Below are positions 17,466-26,608 of a stretch of DNA of 46,443 bases, one piece after another. This DNA is from an uncultured Pelagibacteraceae bacterium. Its GTDB lineage: Bacteria > Pseudomonadota > Alphaproteobacteria > Pelagibacterales > AG-422-B15. Each line of letters opens with the position of its first letter. Position 1 is the stretch's first letter. The DNA lies in assembly GCA_902525575.1 (NCBI GenBank), contig CABZHU010000007.1, positions 1-46,443 of the forward strand, given 5' to 3'. The notes under the pieces are model-generated. The model worked only from the letters and a program-made list of their open reading frames with translations, ran no database searches and was not told the DNA's origin. The translations under genes and the position numbers were made by a program.

Positions 17466-18236
17466 GTGTGACTCTTTCCATATTTGCTTATTTGTAAAGT
17501 AAAGCAAGAATGAAAGTATTAATAAGTAGGTTATAACTTTAAAACCGATTCTCTTACGCGCCTCCAATTTAGGTTCTGCTGTCCATGTCAGAAACATTGT
17601 AACATCTCTAGCCATTTGCTCGGGTGTTGCTTCCGTGCCGTCGCTATACTCAACAGCATCAGCTGAGAGTAATTGCGGCATAGCAATTTTTTGTCCCTTA
17701 GCGTAAATATTGTAGTATACACCATCATCAAGAACCATGCCCTCGGGGGCATCTTCATATCCAAGCAGTAAAGAATAAACATAATCTGCTCCACCATGTC
17801 GTGCTTTAACCATTACAGATAAATCCGGAGGATACGCTCCGCCATTGGCTGCTCTTCCTTGTTGTTCATTTTCATAGGGACTGACAAATTTATCTGACAA
17901 GATAGCTGGTCGCATAACTACATCACCATACTCATCTGGAGCGCCCTTTACCTCAAAAGCAGCTGCCATAGCTTTCACTTGGGCTTCAGAGAACTCGGGG
18001 CCACCGTCTTCCATTAAGTTTCTATAACTCAACAATTCCATTGAATGACAGCCGGAACATACTTCTGTATAAACTTGGTATCCTCTTTGTAATGAAGCTC
18101 TCTCAAACTTACCTAATGGACCCTCGAATGACCATTCTGGATGTAAAGGTTCTTTCATTTCTGCTGCTTGAACAGAAATTTGAAATAAGGAAATATGTAC
18201 GAAAATTAAGATTAATATTTTTGCTAAATATTGCAT
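17463..18236 (-). CDS. petC: ubiquinol-cytochrome c reductase, cytochrome c1
   Basis: The c-type haem subunit of the bc1 complex that passes electrons from the Rieske protein to soluble cytochrome c. 257 residues: a signal peptide (residues 1 to about 24, ending VQAAEM), haem attachment C60-S-G-C63-H64, a methionine ligand in the KIAMPQLL block, and a C-terminal membrane anchor (VITYLLILSFLLYF). It is the last gene of a leftward petA-petB-petC operon with five-base gaps, as in other alphaproteobacteria. A short purine permease leader follows. Confidence 0.96.
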   Translation of the reverse strand: MQYLAKILILIFVHISLFQISVQAAEMKEPLHPEWSFEGPLGKFERASLQRGYQVYTEVCSGCHSMELLSYRNLMEDGGPEFSEAQVKAMAAAFEVKGAPDEYGDVVMRPAILSDKFVSPYENEQQGRAANGGAYPPDLSVMVKARHGGADYVYSLLLGYEDAPEGMVLDDGVYYNIYAKGQKIAMPQLLSADAVEYSDGTEATPEQMARDVTMFLTWTAEPKLEARKRIGFKVITYLLILSFLLYFTNKQIWKESH

Positions 18237-18241
18237 TTAAC

Positions 18242-19495
18242 CTATGTAGTTGCTCCTGAGGCAATTATCTCTTTTTCCTCTTTTGACAAAACAGGTTCGC
18301 TCAAGCTTCTAGGCAGCGGCTTGGTTTTCTCAATATACCCCAGCAATGGCAAAATTATTATAAAGTGAGCAAAGTAATATACAGTGGCAATTCTACCCAT
18401 GATTAAATACATACCATCTGCTACTTGCGCTCCCAAGTAGCCAAGAAAAATAGTATTCGCAAAGAAGAGCCATACAAACTGTTTGTAGAGAGGTCTATAT
18501 TTTGCTGACCTTACCTTTGAAGTATCCAGCCATGGCAGGAAAGCAAGAATAGCTATAGCTGAAACCATTAGTATTACTCCACCAAGCTTGTCTGGTACAG
18601 CCCTTAAGATTGCATAGAAAGGTAAAAAATACCACTCTGGAACAATATGCTCGGGTGTTTGAAGTGGATTAGCTTGAATATAATTATCAGTATGTCCCAG
18701 AAGGTTTGGGACGAAAAAAACAAACCCAGCAAAAATAATTAAAAACACAACAAGTGCAAATAAATCTTTTACTACGTAGTGTGGATGAAATGGAACTGTA
18801 TCTTGTGATCCTTTAACAACATCGATCCCCTCAGGGTTATTGTTTCCTGGTACGTGAAGAGCCCAAACATGAAGAATTACCAATGCGAAGATAAGAAAAG
18901 GCATTAAGTAATGTAAGGTAAAGAATCTTGTTAACAACGGACTTCCGACAGCATAACCTCCCCATAACCAATTAGTCACAGACTCTCCAACAATCGGTAT
19001 TGCGCTAAATAGGTTTGTTATCACAGTTGCTCCCCAAAAACTCATTTGACCCCAAGGCAAAACATATCCCATAAATGCAGTGGCGATCATAAGTAAGAAT
19101 ATAAATACACCTATAATCCAAATAAGTTCTCGTGGTTCTTTATAGGAACCATAAAACATAGATCTGGCCATGTGAATGTAGACAGCCATAAAAAATAGAG
19201 ATGCACCATTTGCATGAATATATCTTAATAACCAACCATAGTTTACATCACGCATAATGTGTTCAACACTAGCAAAAGCTAAATCTGCATCAGCAACATA
19301 GTGCATAGCAAGAACTAAGCCGGTTATAATTTGCGTGACCAAGCAAAACGTCAAGATTCCACCAAACGTCCAAAAATAGTTTAAATTTTTTGGAGTTGGG
19401 TATGGCATTAAATGTCCATAAATTAGGTCTAGTAAAGGTAATCTTTCATTAAACCATTTTCCAACTGCTGACTTTGGTACGTAATTATCGCTCAT
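18242..19495 (-). CDS. petB: ubiquinol-cytochrome c reductase, cytochrome b
   Basis: The membrane core of the bc1 complex, 417 residues, carrying the two b haems and the quinol oxidation and quinone reduction sites. The N-terminal part has the [21 protein letters not shown] helix, [12 protein letters not shown] and the [19 protein letters not shown] stretch; the Qo-site motif is [16 protein letters not shown]. Eight membrane helices fit the length. It is a fused, full-length bacterial/mitochondrial-type cytochrome b, not the split b6/IV form. It lies between petA and petC in one operon. Confidence 0.97.
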   Translation of the reverse strand: MSDNYVPKSAVGKWFNERLPLLDLIYGHLMPYPTPKNLNYFWTFGGILTFCLVTQIITGLVLAMHYVADADLAFASVEHIMRDVNYGWLLRYIHANGASLFFMAVYIHMARSMFYGSYKEPRELIWIIGVFIFLLMIATAFMGYVLPWGQMSFWGATVITNLFSAIPIVGESVTNWLWGGYAVGSPLLTRFFTLHYLMPFLIFALVILHVWALHVPGNNNPEGIDVVKGSQDTVPFHPHYVVKDLFALVVFLIIFAGFVFFVPNLLGHTDNYIQANPLQTPEHIVPEWYFLPFYAILRAVPDKLGGVILMVSAIAILAFLPWLDTSKVRSAKYRPLYKQFVWLFFANTIFLGYLGAQVADGMYLIMGRIATVYYFAHFIIILPLLGYIEKTKPLPRSLSEPVLSKEEKEIIASGATT

Positions 19496-19500
19496 GTTAT

Positions 19501-20010
19501 TTATCCAATTTTAATAGTGTTATCATTAAGAAATACATAGTTAGGAATTTCCAAATTGGTAGGGGCTGGACCCTTTCTTATTCTTCCTGAAGTATCATAG
19601 TGTGATCCATGACATGGGCAGAACCAACCATTATATTCACCCTTTTGACCAAGTGGTATACATCCCAAATGGGTACATATTCCCACCATTACCAGCCACT
19701 CTGGGTTTTTAGCCCTAGCTGAGTCATCTTGAGGATCCGGTAATTCATCTAGAGATACAGCTTTAGCTTCCGATATCTCCTCAGGTGTTCTTCTTCTAAT
19801 AAAAACAGGCTTACCTCTCCACAAAACCGTTATACTTTGGCCTGACGCAATAGGTCTTAAGTCAACTTCCGTAGAGGCAAGTGCTTTTACGGATGCATCT
19901 GGGTTCATTTGATCTACAAAAGGCCATACCAATGAAGCAGCCCCAGCGGCAGTAAATGTTCCAGTTGTAATGTACAAAAAATTTCTTCTTGTAACAGGTT
20001 TGTCCGACAA
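19501..20010 (-). CDS. petA: ubiquinol-cytochrome c reductase, Rieske iron-sulfur subunit
   Basis: A 169-residue membrane-anchored [2Fe-2S] protein. It starts with an N-terminal twin-arginine-like signal ([20 protein letters not shown]). Cluster ligands are C112 and H114 in CTHLGC and C131 and H134 in CPCHGSHYD, with C117 and C133 for the disulfide. The start is a TTG supported by GGGAAG five bases upstream (20016-20021); no ATG is available before the signal. First gene of the petABC operon. trmL is divergent, and the 135-base spacer holds the likely promoters. Confidence 0.96.
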   Translation of the reverse strand: MSDKPVTRRNFLYITTGTFTAAGAASLVWPFVDQMNPDASVKALASTEVDLRPIASGQSITVLWRGKPVFIRRRTPEEISEAKAVSLDELPDPQDDSARAKNPEWLVMVGICTHLGCIPLGQKGEYNGWFCPCHGSHYDTSGRIRKGPAPTNLEIPNYVFLNDNTIKIG

Positions 20011-20071
20011 ATTATCTTCCCAATATTTAATTGCTAATATACTCTAAAATAAGCATTTTTATGCGAAATTA

Positions 20072-20101
20072 AATAAACAATTGATGGATAAATTGGGTCA
20101 A
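20072..20101 (-). promoter_or_regulatory. candidate promoter of petABC
   Basis: Minus-strand TTGACC (20096-20101, five of six matches to TTGACA) is followed after 18 bases by TTTATT (20072-20077, four of six to TATAAT). Transcription would begin near 20065, giving a leader of about 55 bases before the TTG of petA. It is a plausible sigma-70 promoter in the divergent trmL/petA spacer. Confidence 0.4.
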
Positions 20102-20145
20102 GATGACGCATATTTCTCTGAAAATCTAGAAAGGTAAATTTAAAA

Positions 20146-20589
20146 TTGAATTTGGCGATATTTGAACCTGATATTCCTCAAAATACTGGTGCTATGATTC
20201 GCATTTGCTCATGTTTTGATGTGAATATAGATATTATTCATCCCACTTCATTTGTCTTATCTGAAAAATCACTAAATCGTGTTGCAATGGACTATATAAA
20301 AAATGTGAAGATAAATGAGTTTGATGATTGGAAAGATTATATGACAAAAAGAAATGGAAGAAAAATATTACTTTCAACAAAAGGATGCAAATCTCATTAT
20401 GATTATAACTTTAATCAGTCAGACAATTTAATTGTGGGTAGAGAGAGTGCGGGTGTGCCAGAATACGTTCATCAAGAAGTAGACGAGGTAATTAAGATAA
20501 GCATGAAAGCAGGTGCAAGATCACTCAATGTAGCCACATCATCTGCTATAGTAATTTCTGAAGCTATAAGGCAGTTAAAAACAATTTAG
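20146..20589 (+). CDS. trmL: tRNA (cytidine/uridine-34-2'-O)-methyltransferase, TrmL-type SPOUT enzyme
   Basis: TrmL methylates the ribose of nucleotide 34 in leucine tRNAs. The 147-residue protein starts with TTG; MNLAIFEPDIPQNTGAMIR is exactly the family's N-terminus, so the start is firm. The SPOUT knot is visible in LIVGRESAGVPEYV and in the IKISMKAGARSLNVATSSAI segment that binds SAM. It is divergent from petA and followed by hemF after one base. No strong ribosome-binding site; AAGG lies a little far upstream. Confidence 0.92.
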   Translation: MNLAIFEPDIPQNTGAMIRICSCFDVNIDIIHPTSFVLSEKSLNRVAMDYIKNVKINEFDDWKDYMTKRNGRKILLSTKGCKSHYDYNFNQSDNLIVGRESAGVPEYVHQEVDEVIKISMKAGARSLNVATSSAIVISEAIRQLKTI

Positions 20590-20590
20590 T

Positions 20591-21394
20591 ATGAAAAAGA
20601 ATAAAAAGATTTGCAAAGACTGGTTTATAGAACTTCAAAATTTAATATGTGATGCAATTCTTGAACTTGAAAAAGAATATGGATCAACTGCTAAGTTCAA
20701 AAAAAATAAATGGTCAAAGGGAGAGTATAGAATTATTGAAGGTAATGTAATTGAAAAAGGTGGTGTTGCATTTTCAAATGTTATTGGTAAATTTCCAAAA
20801 GACTTTGCTAAGCAAATACCTGGTGCTAAAAAAAATAATAATTTCTGGTCATCAGGTGTTTCAGTAGTACTTCATCCAGTGAATCCAAGAGTTCCTGCAC
20901 TGCACTTTAATACGCGACATATAATTACCAGCAAAAGTTGGTTTGGGGGAGGAATTGATGCTACACCATGCTTAGAAGACAAAATATTAAAAAAGAACTT
21001 TCACTCCAAACTTAAAAATACATGTGATAAGCACAGTAAGAATTATTATCCTAAATATAAAAAATGGTGCGATGAGTACTTTTATATGCCGCATAGAAAA
21101 GAGATAAGAGGTATCGGTGGTATTTTCTTTGATTATAAAATGGATGATTGGAATAATGATTTTAATTTTGTTAAAGATATAGGATTAACCTTCGTAGAAA
21201 TTATAAAAGAAGTTGTACGCAAAAAAATGTTTGAAAAATTCACAAAAAAACAGAAAGAAATTCAGTTGTTGAAACGAGGCCGATACGTAGAATATAATCT
21301 CTTATACGACCGTGGAACTAAATTTGGACTTAATAGTGGCGGTAATATTGATGCGATATTAATGTCAATGCCGCCAAACGCAAAGTGGAAGTAA
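20591..21394 (+). CDS. hemF: oxygen-dependent coproporphyrinogen III oxidase
   Basis: HemF oxidatively decarboxylates coproporphyrinogen III to protoporphyrinogen IX in haem synthesis, needing O2. Motifs: GVSVVLHPVNPRVPALHFN, WWFGGGID-type block (SWFGGGIDATPC), RGIGGIFFDY and RGRYVEYNLLYDRGTKFGL with the catalytic-region Asp and Arg residues. At 267 residues it is shorter than the roughly 300-residue E. coli enzyme: it ends soon after MSMPP, so the usual C-terminal tail is missing. Haem supply suits the neighbouring cytochrome genes. It precedes greA by six bases. Confidence 0.94.
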   Translation: MKKNKKICKDWFIELQNLICDAILELEKEYGSTAKFKKNKWSKGEYRIIEGNVIEKGGVAFSNVIGKFPKDFAKQIPGAKKNNNFWSSGVSVVLHPVNPRVPALHFNTRHIITSKSWFGGGIDATPCLEDKILKKNFHSKLKNTCDKHSKNYYPKYKKWCDEYFYMPHRKEIRGIGGIFFDYKMDDWNNDFNFVKDIGLTFVEIIKEVVRKKMFEKFTKKQKEIQLLKRGRYVEYNLLYDRGTKFGLNSGGNIDAILMSMPPNAKWK

Positions 21395-21400
21395 ATTGAA

Positions 21401-21880
21401 ATGGAAACAGAACCAATTACAGTAAAGGGTGCAAAAAAACTTCAAGATGAATTAAATGATCTTATAAATAATAAGCGTCAAAAGGTAATTCAAGCCATAG
21501 CTGAAGCAAGGGAGCATGGTGACTTAAAAGAAAATGCTGAGTATCACGCAGCCAAGGAAGAGCAAGGCCATATTGAAGGACGTATTCAAGAAATTCAACT
21601 GATGCTTGCAAATGCTGAAATAATAGATCTTGATAACATTCCAAAAACTCAGAGGACAATTGTTTTTGGTGCAACCGTTGAACTATCCGATCTAGATAAT
21701 GAATCTAAAACTAAATTCCAAATTGTTGGTGATGATGAAGCAGATATCGAGTCAGGCTTATTGTCGTATAAATCACCTGTTGCGAGAGCCCTAATTGGAA
21801 AAGAAAAAGGAGATTTTGTTACTGTAACAACACCAAAAGGTGAAAAGAATTACGATATTAAAAAAATTGAATTCAAATAA
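21401..21880 (+). CDS. greA: transcription elongation factor GreA
   Basis: GreA rescues backtracked RNA polymerase by stimulating transcript cleavage. The 159-residue protein has the N-terminal coiled coil (about residues 8-75) with the acidic tip in the [19 protein letters not shown] segment that reaches the active site, and the C-terminal FKBP-like domain (from about 85) that binds polymerase. Length and motifs are standard. Its stop is followed by an A6T6 palindrome (21879-21890) shared with the end of the convergent cca gene; it might slow transcription on both strands. Confidence 0.96.
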   Translation: METEPITVKGAKKLQDELNDLINNKRQKVIQAIAEAREHGDLKENAEYHAAKEEQGHIEGRIQEIQLMLANAEIIDLDNIPKTQRTIVFGATVELSDLDNESKTKFQIVGDDEADIESGLLSYKSPVARALIGKEKGDFVTVTTPKGEKNYDIKKIEFK

Positions 21881-21888
21881 AAAATTTT

Positions 21889-23121
21889 TTACTTTTGAGC
21901 CTGTACAATAGCCTTCAAGCGCTCTATTAGAGAAAACTTGTCATCGATAAAGTCATTTTCAGCCCACCAATCTTCAACTTCTGACATTATTCTTCCAACC
22001 ATTGGTCCTTGTTCTATGCCCATGTTGATAACATCTTTGGATGAAATTTCAAAATTGGGTTTGGTCCAATTATTTGCAACTTCATATAGAGATCTCCAGT
22101 TTACCTCGTTCTTATTTTGAGTATCTCGGGACCAATTTATGATTATCTGATTTTGAAACTCCCTTTTACCAAGCTTATACAATAAGTAACGAACTTCTTT
22201 CATTGAGAGGTATGAAACAATTTTTTTATTTAAGCTTGATAATTTCAGTAACTCTGTTGAGTCCGCCTTGGAAAGCGGAAAAGTATTGATAAAATGGTTT
22301 GCTTTTTCAAGTGAACTTCCGATTAGTGTACTTAACCTAATTATTGGATTGGGAGTGGAGTCGATTCTTGATTCAATTTCGATTAAGTTTTTAAAATTTT
22401 CATCCAGTAAGGTTCCTTCAAAATGAGTTTTCAAAATTCCCACTCTCTCCATCATGTGGAGTGAACTATAAGGTGTTTTTAATTTCAAAATTTCTTTAAA
22501 TTCATACCATTTACGTTCATTGGAAATATTCGCTAAGTGAGCATGATTTGCCATAAAGACTTTTTGCAAGTCAGAGTCAATATCACTTTTTTCAAAAAGT
22601 GCGAGGAAACGAAAGTATCGAAGAATCCTAAGATAATCTTCTTTAATTCTTTCACTTGGTTCTCCAATAAAGATCACATTTCCTTTCTCCAAATCCTCTT
22701 GGCCATTATAGAAATCAAATATCTCTCCTTCACTATCGACATATAGTGCGTTAAAAGTAAAGTCTCTTCTTTGAGCATCTTCCTTCATATCATCAGTAAA
22801 TGTAACTATTGCATGTCTACCATCAGTTGAAATATCTTTTCTAAAAGATGTAATCTCATATTTTTTCTGATTTATAATCGCTGTGACAGTGCCATATTTC
22901 TTACCTACGTCCACAAACTGAATATTATTCTGATCTAGCAATTTAGTTGTTTCATCGGGACTCAAAGATGTTGCAAAATCAATGTCAGTAACATCTTTTT
23001 GCAAAATTAAATCTCTGATACAGCCGCCTACTAGAAAAATACAGTTCTTTTGAAAACCCTCAAATATTTTAAATATTTGACTAACTTCTCCGATTGAAAT
23101 TAGTGAAGAATAATTATTCAT
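21889..23121 (-). CDS. cca: CCA tRNA nucleotidyltransferase / poly(A) polymerase family
   Basis: A class II nucleotidyltransferase of 410 residues that adds or repairs the CCA end of tRNAs. The catalytic fingerprint FLVGGCIRDLILQKDVTDIDFA at about residues 30-50 contains the GG motif and the metal-binding DxD. The ERIKEDYLRILRYFRF block further on is the tRNA-binding/template region. In this alphaproteobacterial subgroup the C-terminal part differs from E. coli Cca. The encoded tRNA-Gln in this window already carries CCA, so repair may be the main task. It sits downstream of the Nudix and DUF1285 genes. Confidence 0.9.
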   Translation of the reverse strand: MNNYSSLISIGEVSQIFKIFEGFQKNCIFLVGGCIRDLILQKDVTDIDFATSLSPDETTKLLDQNNIQFVDVGKKYGTVTAIINQKKYEITSFRKDISTDGRHAIVTFTDDMKEDAQRRDFTFNALYVDSEGEIFDFYNGQEDLEKGNVIFIGEPSERIKEDYLRILRYFRFLALFEKSDIDSDLQKVFMANHAHLANISNERKWYEFKEILKLKTPYSSLHMMERVGILKTHFEGTLLDENFKNLIEIESRIDSTPNPIIRLSTLIGSSLEKANHFINTFPLSKADSTELLKLSSLNKKIVSYLSMKEVRYLLYKLGKREFQNQIIINWSRDTQNKNEVNWRSLYEVANNWTKPNFEISSKDVINMGIEQGPMVGRIMSEVEDWWAENDFIDDKFSLIERLKAIVQAQK

Positions 23122-23139
23122 AACAAAGGCATGTTTATA

Positions 23140-23778
23140 TCATTTTAAAATTTGATAAAGATTTATTAACATTCCCGCTGTTGCACCCCAAATTCTATAG
23201 CTTTCGTAAGGTAAAACACTATAAACATAATCATATTTTTCATTACCATGACTGTAAGTAGCACTTTCCTCCTGATGGTTATTTTTATTCATAAGAAATT
23301 CTAAAGGTAGATAAAAGACCTCATCTACTTCACTTTTATTAATTTTTAGTGACGAATAATCTTTAATTACAGAAACGATTGGTAATATTCTGAAGCCAGT
23401 TCCTGTTACGTAAACATCAAGATTTCCCAACACTTCAACTTGTTCTCTAGAAAGCCCAACTTCCTCTGATGCTTCCCTTAAAGAGGTTTCTATAGGAGTT
23501 AAATCGCCTGTCTCAATTTTACCTCCTGGAAAACTTATTTGACCTGCATGATCTTTAAGATTTGTAGGTCTTTTTGTAAGCAATATCTTTACATTGTCTT
23601 CTTCATAAATAATTGGCACTAAAACTGCGGACGGTATCAAATTGTAACTTTCTTTTTTAAGTTTTGCCAACGGATGATGCGCTCTTGTAATCAAATCATC
23701 AGTTAATTGGTCAAAATATTTGTGTGATATTATTTCAGGCCCTTTAAAAAGCTTTCTCAATTGAGAAATTTCGATCAT
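23140..23778 (-). CDS. Nudix hydrolase, CoA pyrophosphatase (NudL)-like
   Basis: A 212-residue Nudix hydrolase. The Nudix box is FPGGKIETGD followed by the REASEEVGL helix, with the glutamates that bind Mg2+. The upstream VLVPIIYEEDNVKILLTKR and LKDHAGQISFPGG segments match the CoA pyrophosphatase (NudL/YeaB) subgroup, which cleaves CoA to phosphopantetheine and adenosine 3',5'-bisphosphate. It overlaps the DUF1285 gene by four bases and precedes cca; this trio is common in alphaproteobacteria. Substrate is inferred from subgroup likeness. Confidence 0.85.
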   Translation of the reverse strand: MIEISQLRKLFKGPEIISHKYFDQLTDDLITRAHHPLAKLKKESYNLIPSAVLVPIIYEEDNVKILLTKRPTNLKDHAGQISFPGGKIETGDLTPIETSLREASEEVGLSREQVEVLGNLDVYVTGTGFRILPIVSVIKDYSSLKINKSEVDEVFYLPLEFLMNKNNHQEESATYSHGNEKYDYVYSVLPYESYRIWGATAGMLINLYQILK

Positions 23779-24356
23779 AAATCTTCTACTTTATGAATTT
23801 TAAAAATTTCCCCCTGGCTTTTTATCGCTAAGTAAGGCTCGCCATCAATTGGTATAGTCTCAGCTAAGTCTACTAATTCATAAAAAACTGATCGAGAAAT
23901 AAGCGCTCTTAAATTATTACGAACTGTTATGTATGGAGAGGGTTCATCATTTTTCTTTATTTCAATTGACAATGGATTCTCTTTTGAAAGAACAATTTCA
24001 TCATTAAGATTAGTCCGAAAAGTTACTGTATTAATTCCTTCACTTTGCTCTTTTGTTATAGCTACCGCTACAAAAGGCGCATCTTCAACTTGAATTCTTA
24101 CTTTTTCAACTGGAGTAACCAAATAGTATGAATTGTCAGATTCTAATCTAAGAATACCTGAAAATAATTTGACCATGGCAGGTCTTTTAATTTCTGATCC
24201 CATATAATACCATTTTCCAGATTTAGAAATTGTCATATCAATATCTCCACAAAACGGAGGGTTCCATTTTTCAATTGGAGGAAGAGATTGCTTATTTGAT
24301 TTACTGAAACTATAGATTGTTTCTATACCCTTCAAGTTTACTGGATCATCACTCAT
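23775..24356 (-). CDS. DUF1285-family protein of unknown function
   Basis: A 193-residue soluble protein recognisable by the DUF1285 opening: PPIEKWNPPFCGDIDM, then GKWYYMGSEIKRPAMVKLF and YYLVTPVEKVRIQVEDAPF. No signal peptide, membrane segment or catalytic motif is visible. Its function is not established. In alphaproteobacteria it is usually next to the CoA pyrophosphatase and cca genes, as here, and the ATG-type overlap with the Nudix gene indicates joint translation. Confidence 0.85.
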   Translation of the reverse strand: MSDDPVNLKGIETIYSFSKSNKQSLPPIEKWNPPFCGDIDMTISKSGKWYYMGSEIKRPAMVKLFSGILRLESDNSYYLVTPVEKVRIQVEDAPFVAVAITKEQSEGINTVTFRTNLNDEIVLSKENPLSIEIKKNDEPSPYITVRNNLRALISRSVFYELVDLAETIPIDGEPYLAIKSQGEIFKIHKVEDL

Positions 24357-24364
24357 TATTTTTT

Positions 24365-24853
24365 CTAAGTAAATTTATACTGCTCAATATCATTTATATT
24401 TATTTTTGTACCAATCAATTTTATCAAAACTTTATCCTTATCTACAGGACCATAAAATTCTAAGTTCTTCTCAACTTTATTGAATTCATATTTTGAATAA
24501 TAATCTAAGTCACCGACGACAATTATAAAGTCATAAATATTGCTCAATTCTATTTTATTAATTGTGTATTTTACTAATTCTTTACCATGACCCTTGCCTT
24601 TTAAGGCAGGACTGACTGCTAGAGGGCCTAGTAAAAGTCCTTTAAATAAATTGTTTATATATGTTTCACTGTAACTAATGCTTGCGGCAATTTTTGAGTC
24701 ATTCAAGTAGACGTATGAAAATTCATTAATGAAAGGTCTTATTTCTCTCAAACGATATACAGATCTTGCTAATCTTCCTGGTCCAAATGCTTCATCCAGC
24801 AAACTAGATATATTTATTTCATCATCAGGTTTAGTTCGTCGAATATTTTCCAT
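24365..24853 (-). CDS. GNAT-family N-acetyltransferase
   Basis: A 162-residue acetyltransferase-fold protein. The acetyl-CoA loop is in LLLGPLAVSPALKGKGHGKEL (about residues 73-93), matching the GNAT motif A pattern Q/R-x-x-G-x-G/A. The N-terminal FGPGRLARSVYRLRE segment recalls the YhbS-type subgroup. Acceptor substrate unknown. It heads a leftward group with DUF1285, Nudix and cca, eight bases before DUF1285, and is divergent from the MaoC gene across 72 bases. Confidence 0.8.
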   Translation of the reverse strand: MENIRRTKPDDEINISSLLDEAFGPGRLARSVYRLREIRPFINEFSYVYLNDSKIAASISYSETYINNLFKGLLLGPLAVSPALKGKGHGKELVKYTINKIELSNIYDFIIVVGDLDYYSKYEFNKVEKNLEFYGPVDKDKVLIKLIGTKININDIEQYKFT

Positions 24854-24913
24854 TATAAAACTTCTATTATTAGCTTATTTTCGTTATGATTTTACAATTA
24901 AAAATTACGAATT

Positions 24914-24918
24914 GGGAG
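24914..24918 (+). promoter_or_regulatory. Shine-Dalgarno site of the MaoC-type gene
   Basis: GGGAG lies seven bases before the ATG at 24926, a well-placed ribosome-binding site in a window where most starts lack one. Confidence 0.7.
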
Positions 24919-24925
24919 ATATATT

Positions 24926-25381
24926 ATGCTGACAGTTGATGTTAATGAAATCGAGTCATACAAAGGCAAAGAAATGGGTCATTCAGAGTGGATGACTATT
25001 GATCAAGAAAGAATAAATCAGTTTGCTGAAGCAACTAGTGATCATCAATGGATACATGTTGACGAAGAAAAAGCTCAAAAAGAATTGCCAACTAAAAGTA
25101 CAATTGCTCATGGATTTTTAAGCCTTTCTCTTTCAGTGCCTTTGAGCGCTCAAGTATGGATTATCTCAGGCGCTAAAATGGTGATAAATTATGGCTTAAA
25201 CAAAGTTAGATTCATTAACATGGTGCCCGTAAATTCTAAAGTAAGGATGTCAGCTAAAATAAACGAAGTTAACAAATTAGATAACGGTGGTACGCAAGTA
25301 ATCAGCGAAGTATCGCTCGAAATTGAAGGTCAAGATAAGCCGGCTTACGTAGCTGAAACGATTATGGTTGCCTTTCCTTAA
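24926..25381 (+). CDS. MaoC-family hot-dog dehydratase, (R)-enoyl-CoA hydratase-like
   Basis: A 151-residue hot-dog fold protein. The hydratase motif with the Asp/His pair is in FAEATSDHQWIHVD (about residues 33-46), and the second conserved block is IAHGFLSLSLSVPL. Such proteins hydrate enoyl-CoA to (R)-3-hydroxyacyl-CoA or act on related thioesters. No polyhydroxyalkanoate or fatty-acid genes lie nearby, so the pathway is unclear. It has a good Shine-Dalgarno site and is followed after four bases by an endonuclease/phosphatase-family gene. Confidence 0.85.
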   Translation: MLTVDVNEIESYKGKEMGHSEWMTIDQERINQFAEATSDHQWIHVDEEKAQKELPTKSTIAHGFLSLSLSVPLSAQVWIISGAKMVINYGLNKVRFINMVPVNSKVRMSAKINEVNKLDNGGTQVISEVSLEIEGQDKPAYVAETIMVAFP

Positions 25382-25385
25382 CTGA

Positions 25386-26234
25386 ATGAGTGATAAATCT
25401 TTTCCTGATCCTGATGCAATAATAATTGATGAGAGCGGTGAGACAATTAAGCTCGTGACCTGGAACTTATGGTGGAAGTTTGAATCTTATAAAGAAAGAG
25501 AAAATTTAATTTTATCAGAACTTCAGGGAACAGCTGCTGATATCCTGTGCTTACAGGAAGTATGGGAAGAGGAAGATGAAAGCCAAGCAAAAATAATAGC
25601 AGACAAATTAGGATACCAATATGTTTATGGGAAATCTTTTGAGTTTGACGGTGTTGCGTTTGGAAATGCTATAATCTCAAAATATCCAATACAAAATCAT
25701 CAAATAATAATGTTTAAAGCAGACCCTAAGAAAGATGAGAAGAAATTATTTATACATGCTGAGTTAATCTATAAAAACAGTATTATAATTAATGTAATAT
25801 GCACGCATCTTAACTACAAATACGAGCATCAACCAGTAAGAGAAAGCCAAGTTACAGAATTAATGGAGTATATAAGCCATCTGCAAAAATCTAAATTTCC
25901 AGTTTTATTATGTGGTGACTTTAATGCAGATCCTGAGAGTGATGAAATAAGAATGATTACTGGTCACAAAAAGCCAATCAATGAAACAGTTCTCAGAGAT
26001 GTTTGGAACCTCACAAATATAGGTGAACCAGGTTATACATGGTCCAATGAAAATAAATGGGCAATGAAAACTCTAGAGTATGATCGAAGAATTGATTATA
26101 TATTTTCCTCAAAAGCAGGACCAAAAGGTTTGGGCCAGCCTGTAAAAAGTTGCCTTATAGGAAATAAATCAAATGATATTTATCCCAGTGATCACTTTGG
26201 AATTTTAACTCAACTGGTAGGCATAAAAGATTAA
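25386..26234 (+). CDS. endonuclease/exonuclease/phosphatase (EEP) family hydrolase
   Basis: A 282-residue Mg2+-dependent phosphodiesterase-fold protein. The fold's fingerprints occur in order: LVTWNLWWKFE, LCLQEVWEE with the metal-binding Glu, THLNYKYEHQP, LLCGDFNADPESDE, RIDYIFSS and YPSDHFGIL. No signal peptide is seen, so it is probably cytoplasmic. The family includes DNA repair nucleases, sphingomyelinases and phosphoinositide phosphatases; the substrate cannot be told. The last base of its stop overlaps the ATG of crcB. Confidence 0.85.
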   Translation: MSDKSFPDPDAIIIDESGETIKLVTWNLWWKFESYKERENLILSELQGTAADILCLQEVWEEEDESQAKIIADKLGYQYVYGKSFEFDGVAFGNAIISKYPIQNHQIIMFKADPKKDEKKLFIHAELIYKNSIIINVICTHLNYKYEHQPVRESQVTELMEYISHLQKSKFPVLLCGDFNADPESDEIRMITGHKKPINETVLRDVWNLTNIGEPGYTWSNENKWAMKTLEYDRRIDYIFSSKAGPKGLGQPVKSCLIGNKSNDIYPSDHFGILTQLVGIKD

Positions 26235-26608
26235 TGAGTTTATTTATTTCAATATTTATTGGTGGCGGTATAGGGGCGCTTACTAGATATATTCTTATAG
26301 AACAAATTAATAAATCGTTTGTAAGTTCTTTTCCTTATGGAACTCTCACAGTGAATGTTATAGGCGCATTTCTTATTGGTTTAGCATGGAGCCACTTCGC
26401 AGCTAAAATTAATATTTCTGATAATCTTAAAATGTTCATCACTATTGGATTCTTGGGGGGCTTTACTACTTTCTCTTCTTTTAATGTGGATATTTTTGAG
26501 CTAATTCAGAATGGTAGTATTTTGATTTCAATTATATATATAATTGGAACGTTCGCTCTAACAGTTGGAGCTTTTTTCTTAGGAATGAGTTTATTACGAG
26601 TAGCCTGA
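26234..26608 (+). CDS. crcB: fluoride ion channel Fluc
   Basis: Fluc/CrcB exports toxic fluoride as a dual-topology dimer. The 124-residue protein has four membrane segments and the family motifs GGGIGALTRY (N-terminus), GTLTVNVIGAFLIG with the pore Asn, and GFLGGFTTFSSF with the phenylalanine-box and Na+-site region. A single gene implies a homodimer. No fluoride riboswitch is possible in the zero-length spacer, as it overlaps the upstream gene by one base; its stop abuts that of the convergent AhpD-like gene. Confidence 0.93.
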   Translation: MSLFISIFIGGGIGALTRYILIEQINKSFVSSFPYGTLTVNVIGAFLIGLAWSHFAAKINISDNLKMFITIGFLGGFTTFSSFNVDIFELIQNGSILISIIYIIGTFALTVGAFFLGMSLLRVA

